DNA of 64,000 bases from Minwuia sp048007105 (GCF_048007105.1 NZ_CP180352.1:3720001-3784000); one strand, 5' to 3'. Shown: positions 35,893 to 46,977, counted from the stretch's first letter. The notes: a model not told the origin generated them from the sequence alone. Numbers and translations are program-made.

Positions 35893-38059
35893 CGGTTCTC
35901 CCCGTTTCCGATCCGGCGCACCTCGCACCAGGAGGCCCGGAGCGGAATTGAGCCGCTGACCGGGTCAGACCTGCGCGTCGAGACCGCCCTGTTCATGTTC
36001 ATCGTCCGACCCGCGGCGTCGCCGGTCCAGCCATGCTGGGCGAAGACCGCGTCCGGCGTGTGATCCTCCACCAGCTTGGCGCGGGCCGCAAAGACACCGT
36101 CCGGCGTCTCGATCTCGATCCAGTCGTCCGCCCCGATGCCGCGCGCGGCGGCCGTCTCGGGCGCCATCTCCGCGACCGGGTCCGGCGTGAGCTTCCGGAG
36201 CGAGGGCTGGTTGCGGCCCTGGCTGTGGCAGTAGGCGACGGTCTTGGCGCAGCCGAGACGCAGCGGATAGGCCGCATCCGGTGACGACGGCAGTTCGCCG
36301 GGATCGAGGGCGGGCAGCGGCTTCTGCCCCGCCGCCATCAACGTCTCCGACCAGATCTCGATCACGCCGCTCGGCGTCGGGAAGCCGCCATCCAGATGCG
36401 GCTTCTCCTTCACCCGGCCATTCACCTCGACACCTTCCGGGCTGGCGCGCAGCTCTTCCAGCGACACGCCCGACGGTGCGAGCATGTGGGCATAGCCCGT
36501 GTCGGCGTCGCAACCAAACATGACATCGGCCATGCTCAGACGGCGCGACAGATCCAGGACGATGTCGATATCGCTCCGCGCCTCGCCGAGCGGGCTTACC
36601 ACCGCTTGACGCAACTGAACCCGGCGGAGACCCTTCAGACTGGCATCGAAGCCGGTCCTCAGGCCTTCCCGCTCCCACGCCGTCGCCGCCGGAAGGACGA
36701 TGTCCGCATACTGTGCCGCGTCGTTCAAAAAGAAATCGGTGTGGACATGAAAATCCATTTTGCACAGTGCCTTACGGGCCATTTCTGAATCAGGCTGCGA
36801 AGACAGCAGATTGCCGCCGAAGGAAACCAGCATCCGCACCGGATAGGGTTCCCCGTCCAGGATGGCGCGGTAGGTATCGCGCGCAGTCACCCAGCCGCCC
36901 CGCCCCGGTCCGAGCGGCCGTTCGGCAAGCCCGAGCGACCTGACCCGCTGCGTCTCCGTCAGCAGGTCCTGACCGGAGATATCATTGAAGACCGCGGCGG
37001 CGCCGGGAATGTTGCCGCCCTTCGAGCCGTAGTGACCCAACAGGCTGTAGAGGATCGAGATCGCCCGGTCGGTCTGGGTCGCGGTAACGCTCTGCCCGAC
37101 GCCGTTCCAGCAGTAATAGGCAACGCTCTCCGCCTCGCTCAGGATCCGCACTGCCTCCCGCAGCCGGTCCTCCGGGACCCCGGTCTCGGTCGCGACGCGG
37201 TCCGGCGTCCATGGATCGACGGCCTCGCGCAATTTCGAAAGAACGGTCTCTTCTGCCTCCAGATCGCCAGCGCGCGTCGGATGTCCGTCGTCGCCGACGA
37301 GCCACGCTGCATTGGTCCAGTCCCGGACGAAGGCCTCGTCGTAGCGCCGTTCCTCCAGCAGCAACCGGATCAGCCCCAGTGCAAGCGCCTGGTCGGTGCC
37401 GGGCCGGACGCGGAGCCAGCAGTCGGCGCGCCTGGCGTAGAGGGTCCGGCGCGGCTCGACGACTACGGTCTTCGCCCCCCGCTCCCGCGCCGCCCGCAGC
37501 TCCATCGACCGCGCCAGCCACGTCGTCGCCGGGTTATGGCCCCAGATCAGCGCGCAGTCGGTATTGGCAAAGTCGGGCGTGCCGATGTCCCAGCCATAGG
37601 TGAAACGGGAAGCGACATCCTTGTGCCAGTTGCAGATCTCGGTCGAGTAGATCGTGTTCGGACTGCCGAAGCCGCGGATGAAGCGCTCGATCCAGTGAAT
37701 GGCGTCGGAGATGTGCGTTCCGCTCGGCGTCGTGACCCCGAAGGCAACCTGTTCGGGCCCATGTTCATCCCGGATCGCCGACATCCTGGCCGCGATCTCG
37801 TCCAGCGCCTCGTCCCAGGTGATGCGCTTCCATTCGCCGGCCCTTCACCCTTCGGCGAGACGCGCCGCATCGGATGCAGCAGGCGGTCGGGATGGTAGAC
37901 GAGTTCCGGCGACGCCTTGCCTTTCGGGCACAACGCCTTGCCGCTCGGATGCGACGGATCGGGTTCGATCGTCATCAGCCGGCCGTCCGCAACGACCGCC
38001 GTGCAGCCGCAGCGGGAGCGGCACTGGGCGCAATAGGCCGCCTTCCTGATTTCCGCCAA
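35889..38059 (-). CDS. Molybdopterin-dependent oxidoreductase, frameshifted near the 5' end
   Basis: A member of the DMSO-reductase/formate-dehydrogenase superfamily, 723 residues after adding one missing base. The likely start is a TTG at 38059 behind GGAAGGAG. The 4Fe-4S ligands are Cys10, Cys13, Cys17 and Cys44 (YCAQCRSRC, LCPKGK). The frame breaks at about 37835-37843: upstream it reads RRVSPKGEG, downstream GEWKRITWDEALDEIA continues one frame over. Later motifs include the Mo-pterin site CALIWGHNPATTW, YHYCWNG-like YYCWNGVGQ and a C-terminal dinucleotide-binding domain with GDAAGRTMN. No Tat signal, so cytoplasmic. Substrate not deducible. Coupled to the enoyl-CoA hydratase. Confidence 0.85.
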
Positions 38060-38154
38060 AGCGCTGCTCCTTCCTGTGACGCTGCCGTCTTTGCCGGCGG
38101 CCCGATGCTGGACTATGCTGCCGCCAGCAATCAAGCGAGCTGGATTCTAAGGCC

Positions 38155-39214
38155 ATGAGCGAAAAGCCCCTTCCCTTCCGCCGCCCGGGACCCGCCGAGG
38201 TCGAACGCAGCGATCTGCCCATGTCCGCCTATCCGCGGGTCCGCATGCGCCGCAACCGGGCCGAGGACTGGTCGAGACGGCTGGTGGCGGAGAACGTGCT
38301 CACCGCCGCCGACCTGATCTGGCCGGTCTTCGTGCATGACGGCGATGACCCGGTCGAGATCGCTTCGATGCCCGGCGTGAAGCGGCAGTCGCTTTCCAGC
38401 CTGGTCGACGCAGTCGGCGAGGCAGGCGAACTCGGCGTACCGCTGGTCGCCATCTTCCCGGCCATCGACCCGGACCGGAAGAACGAGGAAGGCACCGAGG
38501 CCACCAATCCCGACAATATCGTCTGCCGTTCGGTCCGGGCGCTGAAGGCGGCCCTGCCCGAAGTCGGCGTGCTCTGCGATGCGGCGCTCGACCCCTTCAC
38601 CAGCCATGGCCATGACGGTCTGATCCGCGACAACTACGTACAGAACGACATCACGGTCGAGGTGCTGATCCAGCAGGCGCTGAACCAGGTCGAGGCCGGC
38701 TGCGACGTGATCGCGCCCTCGGACATGATGGACGGCCGAAATCGGCGCCATCCGCGAGGCGCTGGAGGCGAACGGCCACCACAACACCCAGATCATGGCC
38801 TATGCGGCCAAGTACGCTTCGGCCTTCTACGGCCCCTTCCGCGACGCCATCGGCTCCAAGGCGAATCTCGGCAAGGCGACCAAGGCGACCTATCAGATGA
38901 ACCCGGCCAATGGCGACGAGGCCCTGCGGGAAGTCGCGATGGACATCGCCGAGGGTGCGGACATGGTCATGGTCAAGCCGGGCATGCCCTATCTCGACCT
39001 CTGCTGGCGGGTGAAGGACGCCTTCCGCATGCCGACCTTCGCCTATCAGGTCTCCGGCGAGTACGCGATGCTGGCCGGCGCCGCTGCCAATGGCTGGCTG
39101 GACGGCGAGAAGGTGATGATGGAGAGCCTGCTGGGCTTCAAGCGCGCCGGTTGCGACGGCGTGCTGACCTATTTCGCCGTCGAGGCCGCGAAGCGGATCA
39201 AGGCCGGGGCTTAA
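38155..39214 (+). CDS. hemB: Porphobilinogen synthase (ALA dehydratase), frameshifted
   Basis: Condenses two 5-aminolevulinates to porphobilinogen for heme and related tetrapyrroles. With one base removed the protein is 352 residues. Before the break: RMRRNRAEDWSRRLVAENVLTAADLIWPVFV and DAALDPFTSHGHDG, the Mg-type metal loop without the zinc cysteines. The break is an extra A in AAA at 38739-38741, after SDMMDGR. The next frame resumes with IGAIREALEA, then the Schiff-base lysines in AYAAKYASAFYGPF and MVMVKPGMPYLDL. HemB is normally essential in heme-making bacteria, and both halves are perfectly conserved, so a base-calling error is likely. Confidence 0.93.
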
Positions 39215-39249
39215 CCCCGCATTCACCATGTTGGCGGATCATCCGCCGC

Positions 39250-39858
39250 ATGTCCGAGACGCCCAGCTTCCGCAAGACCGCCCTGAAATCGACCATCGCC
39301 GCGGCCCACTGGTTCACCGAGGCCGCGAAGGCCGACGGCGTGCGCCTGCAGCCCCGGAAGCTGCAGCACCTGCTCTACATGGCGCAGGGGCTCTACGCGG
39401 CGGCGAATGACGGCCGGCCCCTGGCCCCGAGCCGGTTCATCGCCGGATCGCTGGGTCCGGCGGATCCGAATCTTTATCCCGTCCTCGAACATGCCGGCGA
39501 CCTGATCGGCCAGAAGGAGATCGACTCCCGCGCCGAAGCCTGCATGAAGCTGATCATGACAAAGTTCGGCGCCCTGCCGATCGAACAGCTGGAATCCTTC
39601 ATCGAGACCGACGGCATCTTCGCCACGGTCCGCGAGGCTGCGCCCGATGCCGAGATCCCGCTGGAGATGATGGCCGACGCCTACCGCAAGCTGTTTCTGG
39701 GCGGCGGGACCTCGAAGAAAGCGCCGAAGCGGACCGCCGCACCGCAGAAGCCTGCGCCGCAACCCGACATGGACCGGGAACTGCCCGAGGGCGTGCCGCG
39801 GGTGATCACCGGCGGCAAGCCGGTACAGCGCTGGATGCCGAAGAAGCGCATCTATTGA
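39250..39858 (+). CDS. Panacea (DUF4065)-domain protein
   Basis: A 202-residue soluble protein with a Panacea/SocA-like domain at about 10-140: AHWFTEAAKADGVRLQPRKLQHLLYMAQGLYAA and RPLAPSRFIAGSLGP, where the LxxRKLQxLLYxAQ pattern is the family hallmark. The C-terminal 60 residues are lysine- and proline-rich (KKAPKRTAAPQKPAPQP) and probably disordered. Panacea domains occur as antitoxins and in proteolytic adaptors such as SocA. No toxin gene is adjacent (hemB before, an SDR after), so a stand-alone adaptor role is more likely here. Start ATG at 39250. Confidence 0.8.
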   Translation: MSETPSFRKTALKSTIAAAHWFTEAAKADGVRLQPRKLQHLLYMAQGLYAAANDGRPLAPSRFIAGSLGPADPNLYPVLEHAGDLIGQKEIDSRAEACMKLIMTKFGALPIEQLESFIETDGIFATVREAAPDAEIPLEMMADAYRKLFLGGGTSKKAPKRTAAPQKPAPQPDMDRELPEGVPRVITGGKPVQRWMPKKRIY

Positions 39859-39909
39859 CCCCGTCGCCGCGGCCCGATCAGACTGCCGCGGCATCAGGGG
39901 GAGACCATC

Positions 39910-40698
39910 ATGACCGAACGCAAGGGCCGCCTCGCCGGCCGCCGCGCGCTGATCACCGGCGCCAGCCGCGGAATCGGCCGCGCCATCGCCTTCCGCTATG
40001 CCGAGGAAGGCGCCGATCTGCTGCTGACTGCGACCGGGCTGGAACAGCTCGGCGACACGCTGGCCGACTGCGTCAGCGCCGGCGCCAGGGTCCTGACACT
40101 GGCCGCGGATGTCGCCGACCGCGCCCAGTGCGAGGCCATGGTCCAGCGCGCCGTCGAAGGACTGGGCGGGCTGGACGTGCTGGTCAACAATGCCGGCATC
40201 TACAAGGCCAGCCGTTTCGTCGACTACGACCCCGAGACCTTCGACCGGATCATGAAGGTCAACACCTATGGCGTCTTTCACATGATGCAGTTCGCGCTCC
40301 GCCATATGGCGGCTGCGGGCGGCGGCAAGATCGTCAACATCGCCTCGACCGCGGGCAAGTGGGAGAGCCTGAACCAGTCCGCCTACAACACGTCCAAGCA
40401 CGCCGTCGTCGGCATGACCCGCTGCGCGGCGCTGGAGCACGCCAGGGACAAGGTGAACATCAACGCCATCTGCCCGGGCTTCGTCGAGACCGACATGATC
40501 GACCAGTTCGACGACCATGCCGAGATCCTCGGCGTCAGCGTTGAACAACTGCAGACGGCGCTGGTCGGACGGGTCCCGATCGGGCGTATGCTGCAGCCGG
40601 TCGAGATCGCCCATCTGGCCGTCTATCTCGGCTCGGCGGAGTCCGACGGGATGACCGGTCAGACGCTGACGATTTCCGGCGGCATGCGGATGGGCTGA
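39910..40698 (+). CDS. SDR-family oxidoreductase
   Basis: A 262-residue classical short-chain dehydrogenase. NAD(P) motif ITGASRGIGRAIA, VNNAGIY, and the catalytic Ser (IASTAGKWESLNQS) with YNTSK (Tyr and Lys) are all present. CPGFVETDM marks the end of the active site, and the C-terminus ends MTGQTLTISGGMRMG. AGGGGGAGACCATC precedes the start. The broad family prevents a substrate call; 3-hydroxyacyl or sugar alcohol substrates are common. Confidence 0.93.
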   Translation: MTERKGRLAGRRALITGASRGIGRAIAFRYAEEGADLLLTATGLEQLGDTLADCVSAGARVLTLAADVADRAQCEAMVQRAVEGLGGLDVLVNNAGIYKASRFVDYDPETFDRIMKVNTYGVFHMMQFALRHMAAAGGGKIVNIASTAGKWESLNQSAYNTSKHAVVGMTRCAALEHARDKVNINAICPGFVETDMIDQFDDHAEILGVSVEQLQTALVGRVPIGRMLQPVEIAHLAVYLGSAESDGMTGQTLTISGGMRMG

Positions 40699-40750
40699 AG
40701 CCCCGCGCCAGCGTGGACAGGGCGGCCCCTCCGCCCATATAAGGCGCACC

Positions 40751-41602
40751 ATGAACGCGCTGCCCTTCATCAAGATGCACGGTCTCGGCAACGACTTCGT
40801 CGTGCTGGATGCCCGGCAGGCCGATATCGGCCTGACGCCGGAGATCATCCGTGCGCTTGGCGACCGGCGGCGCGGCGTGGGATTCGACCAGTTGCTGACC
40901 CTGCTACCGAGCCGCGACGCCGACTGCTACATGAGGATCGACAACTCCGATGGTTCCGGCGCGGGCGCCTGCGGCAACGGCACCCGCTGCGTCGGTCGGC
41001 TGCTGCTGGAGGAAAGCGGCAAGTCGGCAGTGACCATCGACAGCCCGGGCGGTCTGCTGCATGCCGAAGCTGCGGATAGCGGCCTGATCACCGTCAACAT
41101 GGGGAAGCCGGATTTCGACTGGCGCATGGTGCCGCTGGCCCGCGAAATGGATACGCTGCATGTCGATCTTTCGGTCACGGCAGAAGGCTGCACCCTGTCC
41201 GATCCGGTGGCGCTCTCCATGGGCAACCCGCATGCGGTCTTCTTCGTCGACGACGCCGAGGCCGTGCCACTCGAAGCGGTCGGCCCTCTGGTCGAGAGCC
41301 ACGCGCTTTTCCCGGACCGTGTGAACTGCTCGGTCGCCAGCCTGCGCGATGACGGCTCGATCCGGCTCCGCGTCTACGAACGCGGCGCCGGGATCACCCA
41401 GGCCTGCGGTTCGGGCACCTGCGCCACCTATGCCGCGGCCCGCAAGCGCGGTCTGGTCGATGGCGAGACCCGTATCGACCTGGATGGCGGCCCGCTGTTC
41501 CTCGACATGAACCCGACCGGCGAGATCCTGATGACCGGCGCCGCCGCCTACAGCTACCGTGGCGAGATCGCGGCGGAGATGCTGAACGGGGCCACGGCAT
41601 GA
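40751..41602 (+). CDS. dapF: Diaminopimelate epimerase
   Basis: A 283-residue cofactor-free epimerase interconverting LL- and meso-diaminopimelate for lysine and peptidoglycan. The two catalytic cysteines are in ACGNGTRC and QACGSGTCAT. KMHGLGNDFVVLD at the N-terminus is the family signature. It is the first gene of a tightly packed operon: its stop overlaps the mtaB start (ATGA), and ftsY, yciB and others follow. This order is widespread in alphaproteobacteria. Confidence 0.97.
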   Translation: MNALPFIKMHGLGNDFVVLDARQADIGLTPEIIRALGDRRRGVGFDQLLTLLPSRDADCYMRIDNSDGSGAGACGNGTRCVGRLLLEESGKSAVTIDSPGGLLHAEAADSGLITVNMGKPDFDWRMVPLAREMDTLHVDLSVTAEGCTLSDPVALSMGNPHAVFFVDDAEAVPLEAVGPLVESHALFPDRVNCSVASLRDDGSIRLRVYERGAGITQACGSGTCATYAAARKRGLVDGETRIDLDGGPLFLDMNPTGEILMTGAAAYSYRGEIAAEMLNGATA

Positions 41603-42842
41603 ACGGGCCCGAGATCGTCACCTTCGGCTGCCGCCTGAACGCCTATGAGAGCGAGGTCATCCGCGGCCACGAGACCCTGCGCGGCCGCGAGGACGTGATC
41701 GTCGTGAACACCTGCGCCGTTACCACCGAGGCCGAGCGGCAGGCACGGCAGGCGATCCGCAAGCTGCGCCGGGAACGGCCCGAGGCCGAGATCGTCGTCA
41801 CCGGCTGCGCTGCGCAGATCGCCCCCGAGAACTGGACGGCGATGCCCGAAGTCAGCCGCGTCGTCGGCAACCGTGAGAAGCTGGACGCCGCCGCCTTCCT
41901 GAAGGGCCGCAACGAGCCCGTGCTGGTCGACGACATCATGACGGTCGAGGAGACCGCCGGGCACCTGATCGAAGGCTTCGATGGCCGCGCGCGGGCCTTC
42001 CTTCAGGTCCAGAACGGCTGCGACCACCGCTGCACCTTCTGCATCATCCCTTATGGCCGCGGCAATTCCCGCTCGGCGCCCATCGGTCAGGTCGTCGGCG
42101 AGGCGCGCAAGCTGGTCGGTCAGGGCGTGAAGGAGATCGTTCTGACCGGCGTCGACATCACCTCCTACGGGCCGGACCTGCCCGGCCGTCCGACGCTGGG
42201 CCAGCTCTGCCGGCGGCTGCTGGCTTCGGTGCCGGAACTGGAGCGGCTGCGGCTCTCCTCGATCGATCCGGTCGAGGTGGACGAGGATCTCTGGCGGCTG
42301 ATCGCCGAGGAGCCGCGTCTGATGCCGCATCTGCACCTGTCGCTGCAGGCCGGCGACGACATGATCCTGAAGCGGATGAAGCGCCGTCACAGCCGCGGCG
42401 ACGCCATCCGCTTCTGCGAGCGGGCGCGGTCGGTCCGGCCCGACATCGTCTTCGGTGCCGACCTGATCGCCGGCTTCCCGACCGAGACCGACGCCATGTT
42501 CCGGAACACGCTGGATCTGGTGGCGGATTGCGGTCTCACCTGGCTGCACGTCTTCCCCTATTCCGAACGGCCCGGCACGCCGGCGGCGAAGATGCCGCCC
42601 GTCGACAAGGCTGTCCGGAAGGAGCGCGCCGCACGGCTGCGAGAAGCTGGGACAAAGGCCGTATTGTCTCATCTTTCGAGTCAGATAGGGCGTGAAGTCG
42701 ATGTTTTGGTTGAGCGTGATCTGCGCGGCCACTCCGCCCATTTCGCAGCCGTGAGACTGAACCGCGAGGCCGAGCCCGGTGCGCTGGTCCGCGCCCGCGG
42801 CGTCGCGGTCGAAGGCGAAACGCTGGTGGCGGAGGCGGCCTG

Positions 42843-42843
<1 letters not shown>
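41599..42843 (+). CDS. mtaB: tRNA t6A37 methylthiotransferase
   Basis: A 414-residue radical-SAM enzyme that adds a methylthio group to N6-threonylcarbamoyladenosine at position 37 of ANN-reading tRNAs. The N-terminal UPF0004 domain has the auxiliary-cluster cysteines (FGCRLNAYES, VNTCAVT, VTGCAAQ). The radical-SAM CxxxCxxC is in NGCDHRCTFCIIPYGRG. A C-terminal TRAM-like segment ends the protein. It overlaps dapF and ftsY. Confidence 0.96.
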
Positions 42844-43781
<938 letters not shown>

Positions 43782-43782
43782 A

Positions 43783-44415
43783 TTGACTGATGCCGCCGTG
43801 ACGAAGAAACGCCGCGCCATGGGGCCCGGCCTCAAATTCGCGACGGAAGTGGGGCCGCTGGTTCTTTTCTTCGCGGTCAACACGGCGGGCCACCGCATCT
43901 TCGGTAATCCGGAAGCCGACAACATCTTCTGGGCGACGGGCGTCTTCATGGTGGCCGTGGTCGTCGCAGTCGCAACCAGCTTCGCCATCGAGCGCAAGCC
44001 GGCCGTGATGCCGCTGGTGTCGGGCGTGCTGGTGCTGGTGATGGGCGGCCTGACGCTCTATCTGCAGGACGAGCTCTTCATCAAGCTGAAGCCGACCATC
44101 GTGAACACCATGTTCGCGGTGGCGCTGATCGCCGGCCTCGCCTTCGGACAACTGTTCCTGAAGTTCGTATTCGGCGGCGCCTTCCGGCTGTCCGATACGG
44201 GCTGGCGCATCCTGACCTGGCGCTGGTCCGGCTTCTTCATCTTTCTGGCCGTGGTCAACGAGGTCGTCTGGCGCACGCAGACCACCGACTTCTGGGTCTC
44301 TTTCAAGGTCTTCGGCATCATGCCGATCACCATCGCCTTCGCGCTCTGGCAGATGCGGGTCGTGAACCGCCATCCGGAGGAGCGACAAACGGAACGGAGC
44401 GGAGACACCGCGTGA
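43783..44415 (+). CDS. yciB: Inner membrane-spanning protein YciB (septation protein A)
   Basis: A 210-residue polytopic protein (five to six helices) of the YciB/IspZ family, involved in cell-envelope integrity and septation. Family marks are FATEVGPLVLFFAVN at the start, NTMFAVALIAGLAFGQLFLKFVFG and the WRWSGFFIFLAVVNEVVWR segment. A TTG start at 43783, two bases after ftsY, is used because it gives the family N-terminus; a GTG five codons on is possible. It overlaps the next gene by GTGA. Confidence 0.93.
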   Translation: MTDAAVTKKRRAMGPGLKFATEVGPLVLFFAVNTAGHRIFGNPEADNIFWATGVFMVAVVVAVATSFAIERKPAVMPLVSGVLVLVMGGLTLYLQDELFIKLKPTIVNTMFAVALIAGLAFGQLFLKFVFGGAFRLSDTGWRILTWRWSGFFIFLAVVNEVVWRTQTTDFWVSFKVFGIMPITIAFALWQMRVVNRHPEERQTERSGDTA

Positions 44416-45290
44416 TCCCCTACTTCCCACCCGAGGGCGGCACATACCGGCTCTCGCTGGGACTGAAGGTGCTGGCGGAAGAGGACTGGATCGAGATCGA
44501 CGGCGGATACGAGGACGAACTGGCGCAGAAGCGCCGTCTGGTCGACGAGCAGCGCGATACCGTCTTTCAGGCGCTGCCAGGCTCGGAAACCGCCCAGGGC
44601 GAGTTCATCGACTTTCTCTCGGCTCATCTGACCAGACACCACCCAAACCGCTTCGAAGCGGCACCGGGCGGCATCTGCAACCTGACCACCGGCGAGACGG
44701 TACGCCCCGATCCCGGGGCGCCGCTGCTGGCCGCCGCGCGGCTGATTCAGGAGGACATGACGGTATTGCAGCCGTCACCCGAGGGGTTCCGGCTGATCGC
44801 CGGCCTGGTCTGCTTTCCGACCCGCTGGAACCTGTCCTCCAAGCTGGGCAAGCCGCTGGCGGCGATCCATGACCCCGTGCCCGGCTACGCCGAGAAGCTG
44901 GAACGTCCCATGGACCGGCTGTTCGCCGGGCTGACCGCCGACCGCCTTCTGTGGCGGCAGAACTATTCCCTGCTCGACGATCCGGAACTCTTCCAGCCCG
45001 GCGGGCATTTCAAGGACAGCGCCGGCACCGGTCTGACAGCCGCGAAGATCGGCGGGAAGCTCTGGTTCAGGGTCGAGCGGCAGACGCTCCGCCGCCTGCC
45101 CGACAGCGAGACGGTGGTCTTCACCGTCCGGATCCATCAGGCGCTGCTGCAGGACGTGGTCAACACGCCCCGGCGCGCCGCTGACCTTCTCGCCGCGACC
45201 CGGGCGTTGCCGGAGCCGATGAAACGCTACAAGTCGCTGCCCGGTTTCGAGGCTGCGCTCACCGAATGGCTCGAGGAGAAAGCCGAATGA
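44412..45290 (+). CDS. DUF3445 heme-dependent oxidative N-demethylase family protein
   Basis: A 292-residue protein of the DUF3445 family, some members of which are heme enzymes (PAS-like heme domain) that oxidatively demethylate dimethylamine in methylotrophs. Characteristic segments: LGLKVLAEEDWIEIDGGYEDELAQKR, LIQEDMTVLQP, LVCFPTRWNLSSKLGKPLAAIHDPVPGY and NYSLLDDPELFQP. The IHDPVPGY segment holds a candidate heme-ligand His. The GTG start overlaps the yciB stop. No dimethylamine-pathway partner is visible, so the substrate here is open. Confidence 0.85.
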   Translation: MIPYFPPEGGTYRLSLGLKVLAEEDWIEIDGGYEDELAQKRRLVDEQRDTVFQALPGSETAQGEFIDFLSAHLTRHHPNRFEAAPGGICNLTTGETVRPDPGAPLLAAARLIQEDMTVLQPSPEGFRLIAGLVCFPTRWNLSSKLGKPLAAIHDPVPGYAEKLERPMDRLFAGLTADRLLWRQNYSLLDDPELFQPGGHFKDSAGTGLTAAKIGGKLWFRVERQTLRRLPDSETVVFTVRIHQALLQDVVNTPRRAADLLAATRALPEPMKRYKSLPGFEAALTEWLEEKAE

Positions 45291-45979
45291 AAGCGAGTAT
45301 CGCCGATATCGTCGAACAGTTCCCGGACACACGCATCGCCTTCCTGGTCGCTGACGATCTGGACGTCTCGGAGTCCCGGCCCGAAGGATTGTCCGATGCC
45401 GTCGCGGAGGCCGAAGCCGCCTGCCGCTCCGCCTACACGCGCGAGGCCGTCGGACAGATACCCGGCGTCGCCGTCTGGCGGGAGGCCTACAAGGGCTTCG
45501 GCGTGAAGAAGACCAGCTACCGCTCCTCGGTCGAGCGGCTCCTTCGCAACGTGCTCGCCGACAAGCCGCTGGCCACGATCAACGCGCTGGTGGACTGCTA
45601 TAACCGTGTCTCGGTGAAGCATGTGATGCCGGCCGGCGCCGACGACCTGGCGCTGGTCAGCGGCGACATCTGCTTCCGGATCGCCCGGGACAATGACAGC
45701 TTCATCCCGCTCGGCGAGACCGACGAGAACCCGCCCAAGCAGGACGAGGTGGTCTATGCCGACGGCGCCAAGGTGCTGTGCCGGCGCTGGAACTGGTACC
45801 AGGACGCCCGGAGCGCGGTGACCGCCTCGACGAAGCGCGCCGTGCTGACCATCCAGGCGCAGGGCGAAGGCGACATCCACGCCGCGGTCGCCGACCTGAC
45901 CAGGGATATCGAGACCTTCTGCGGCGGCCGTGTCGTCGCGGCGGTCACCGACCGCTACACGCCGACCGTCGAGCTCTAG
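45287..45979 (+). CDS. B3/B4-domain protein (tRNA-synthetase editing-like)
   Basis: A 230-residue protein resembling the B3/B4 module of phenylalanyl-tRNA synthetase beta, which in free-standing form may clear mis-charged tRNA. Recognised stretches: VWREAYKGFGVKKTSYRSSVERLLR, LVDCYNRVSVKHVMPAGADDL and a late YADGAKVLCRRWNWYQDARSAVT. No synthetase core is attached. The ATG overlaps the previous stop (ATGA), making it the last gene of the dapF operon. It is convergent with an alpha/beta hydrolase gene, sharing four bases. Confidence 0.85.
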   Translation: MKASIADIVEQFPDTRIAFLVADDLDVSESRPEGLSDAVAEAEAACRSAYTREAVGQIPGVAVWREAYKGFGVKKTSYRSSVERLLRNVLADKPLATINALVDCYNRVSVKHVMPAGADDLALVSGDICFRIARDNDSFIPLGETDENPPKQDEVVYADGAKVLCRRWNWYQDARSAVTASTKRAVLTIQAQGEGDIHAAVADLTRDIETFCGGRVVAAVTDRYTPTVEL

Positions 45980-46914
45980 GCGTCGAGGAAGCCGCGGACA
46001 ACCTCGTAGAGCTGGTGGCGCTGGTTCTCCAACAGGATGGAATGCGTGCCGCCGCCGATGATGGTGTAGCGCCGGTCCGCAGTGCCGGTGAGCCGGTCGA
46101 AGACCTCGCGGCCCTGATCGGGCGTGGTCTCGCGGTCCCACTCGCCGACAACGATCTGAACCGGGCATGAGATCCGGCCCGGATCGTAGGTCGGATCGGC
46201 CTTCAGCCAGTGCTGCTGCACGTCCTTCACCACGCCGGTCGGCGCGCGGAGCCGCGGCGGCGTGTGTCCGCCTGACGCCGGATCCGTTGCGACGGCGGCG
46301 TCTGCCCATTCGCGGAACCGCTCAGGTGGAGCGATGGCAGCCTTCTGCGTGTTATCCAGATCCACGGTCCAGCGATTGACGATGGCGTCCGCATCGACGG
46401 TCCGGTAGGCGCCGAGCTGGCCGTCCACCTGAATCTGCACATTGCCCGAGCGCAGCCAGAGCGCGCCGGACAGCACCAGCCGCCGTATCTTCTCGGGTAC
46501 ATCGCCGGCGACCTGACCGCCGATCGCCGTGCCCCAGGAATAGCCGAGCAGGTCGAGCTGTCCGATCCCGCGTTCGGAGAGGATGTAGTCGATGGCCAGC
46601 TTCACGTCGCGGACCGCTTCGGCGGTGTCAACGATGGGGCCGTTGTCGCCTGCCGCCGCGTCCATCTCCGCGGGCCGGTCCGACAGGCCATACCCGAGCA
46701 GATCGATGCACCAGACATCGAATCCGCGGGCTGCCATCCAGTCCATCCAGGAGACGCCCTCAACCGCGTAGTCGAACATCACCGTGCCAGGATAGGTCGC
46801 CCCATGAACCATCAGGACCGTTCGCATGCCGCCCGGCGCGCGCTTGTTCCTGAGATGCACGGACAGGCCGGGCCTGCTGCTCCCGACCCTGTGATCCGTG
46901 GTTTCGACCGTCAT
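45976..46914 (-). CDS. Alpha/beta hydrolase
   Basis: A 312-residue alpha/beta-hydrolase. Oxyanion-hole loop VLMVHGATYPGTVMFDYAV, nucleophile in LLGYSWGTAIGG, a late Asp in VVGEWDRETTPDQ and catalytic His in IIGGGTHSILLE. No signal peptide is seen. It is divergent from the beta-lactamase-like serine hydrolase at 46978 with only 63 bases between, so the promoters must overlap. Substrate unknown. Confidence 0.88.
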   Translation of the reverse strand: MTVETTDHRVGSSRPGLSVHLRNKRAPGGMRTVLMVHGATYPGTVMFDYAVEGVSWMDWMAARGFDVWCIDLLGYGLSDRPAEMDAAAGDNGPIVDTAEAVRDVKLAIDYILSERGIGQLDLLGYSWGTAIGGQVAGDVPEKIRRLVLSGALWLRSGNVQIQVDGQLGAYRTVDADAIVNRWTVDLDNTQKAAIAPPERFREWADAAVATDPASGGHTPPRLRAPTGVVKDVQQHWLKADPTYDPGRISCPVQIVVGEWDRETTPDQGREVFDRLTGTADRRYTIIGGGTHSILLENQRHQLYEVVRGFLDA

Positions 46915-46977
46915 TGGCGCCCCTCCCTTCCGTTATTGGACCGATTATCCCATGATTGGCGGGGGAGGACGACCGCC

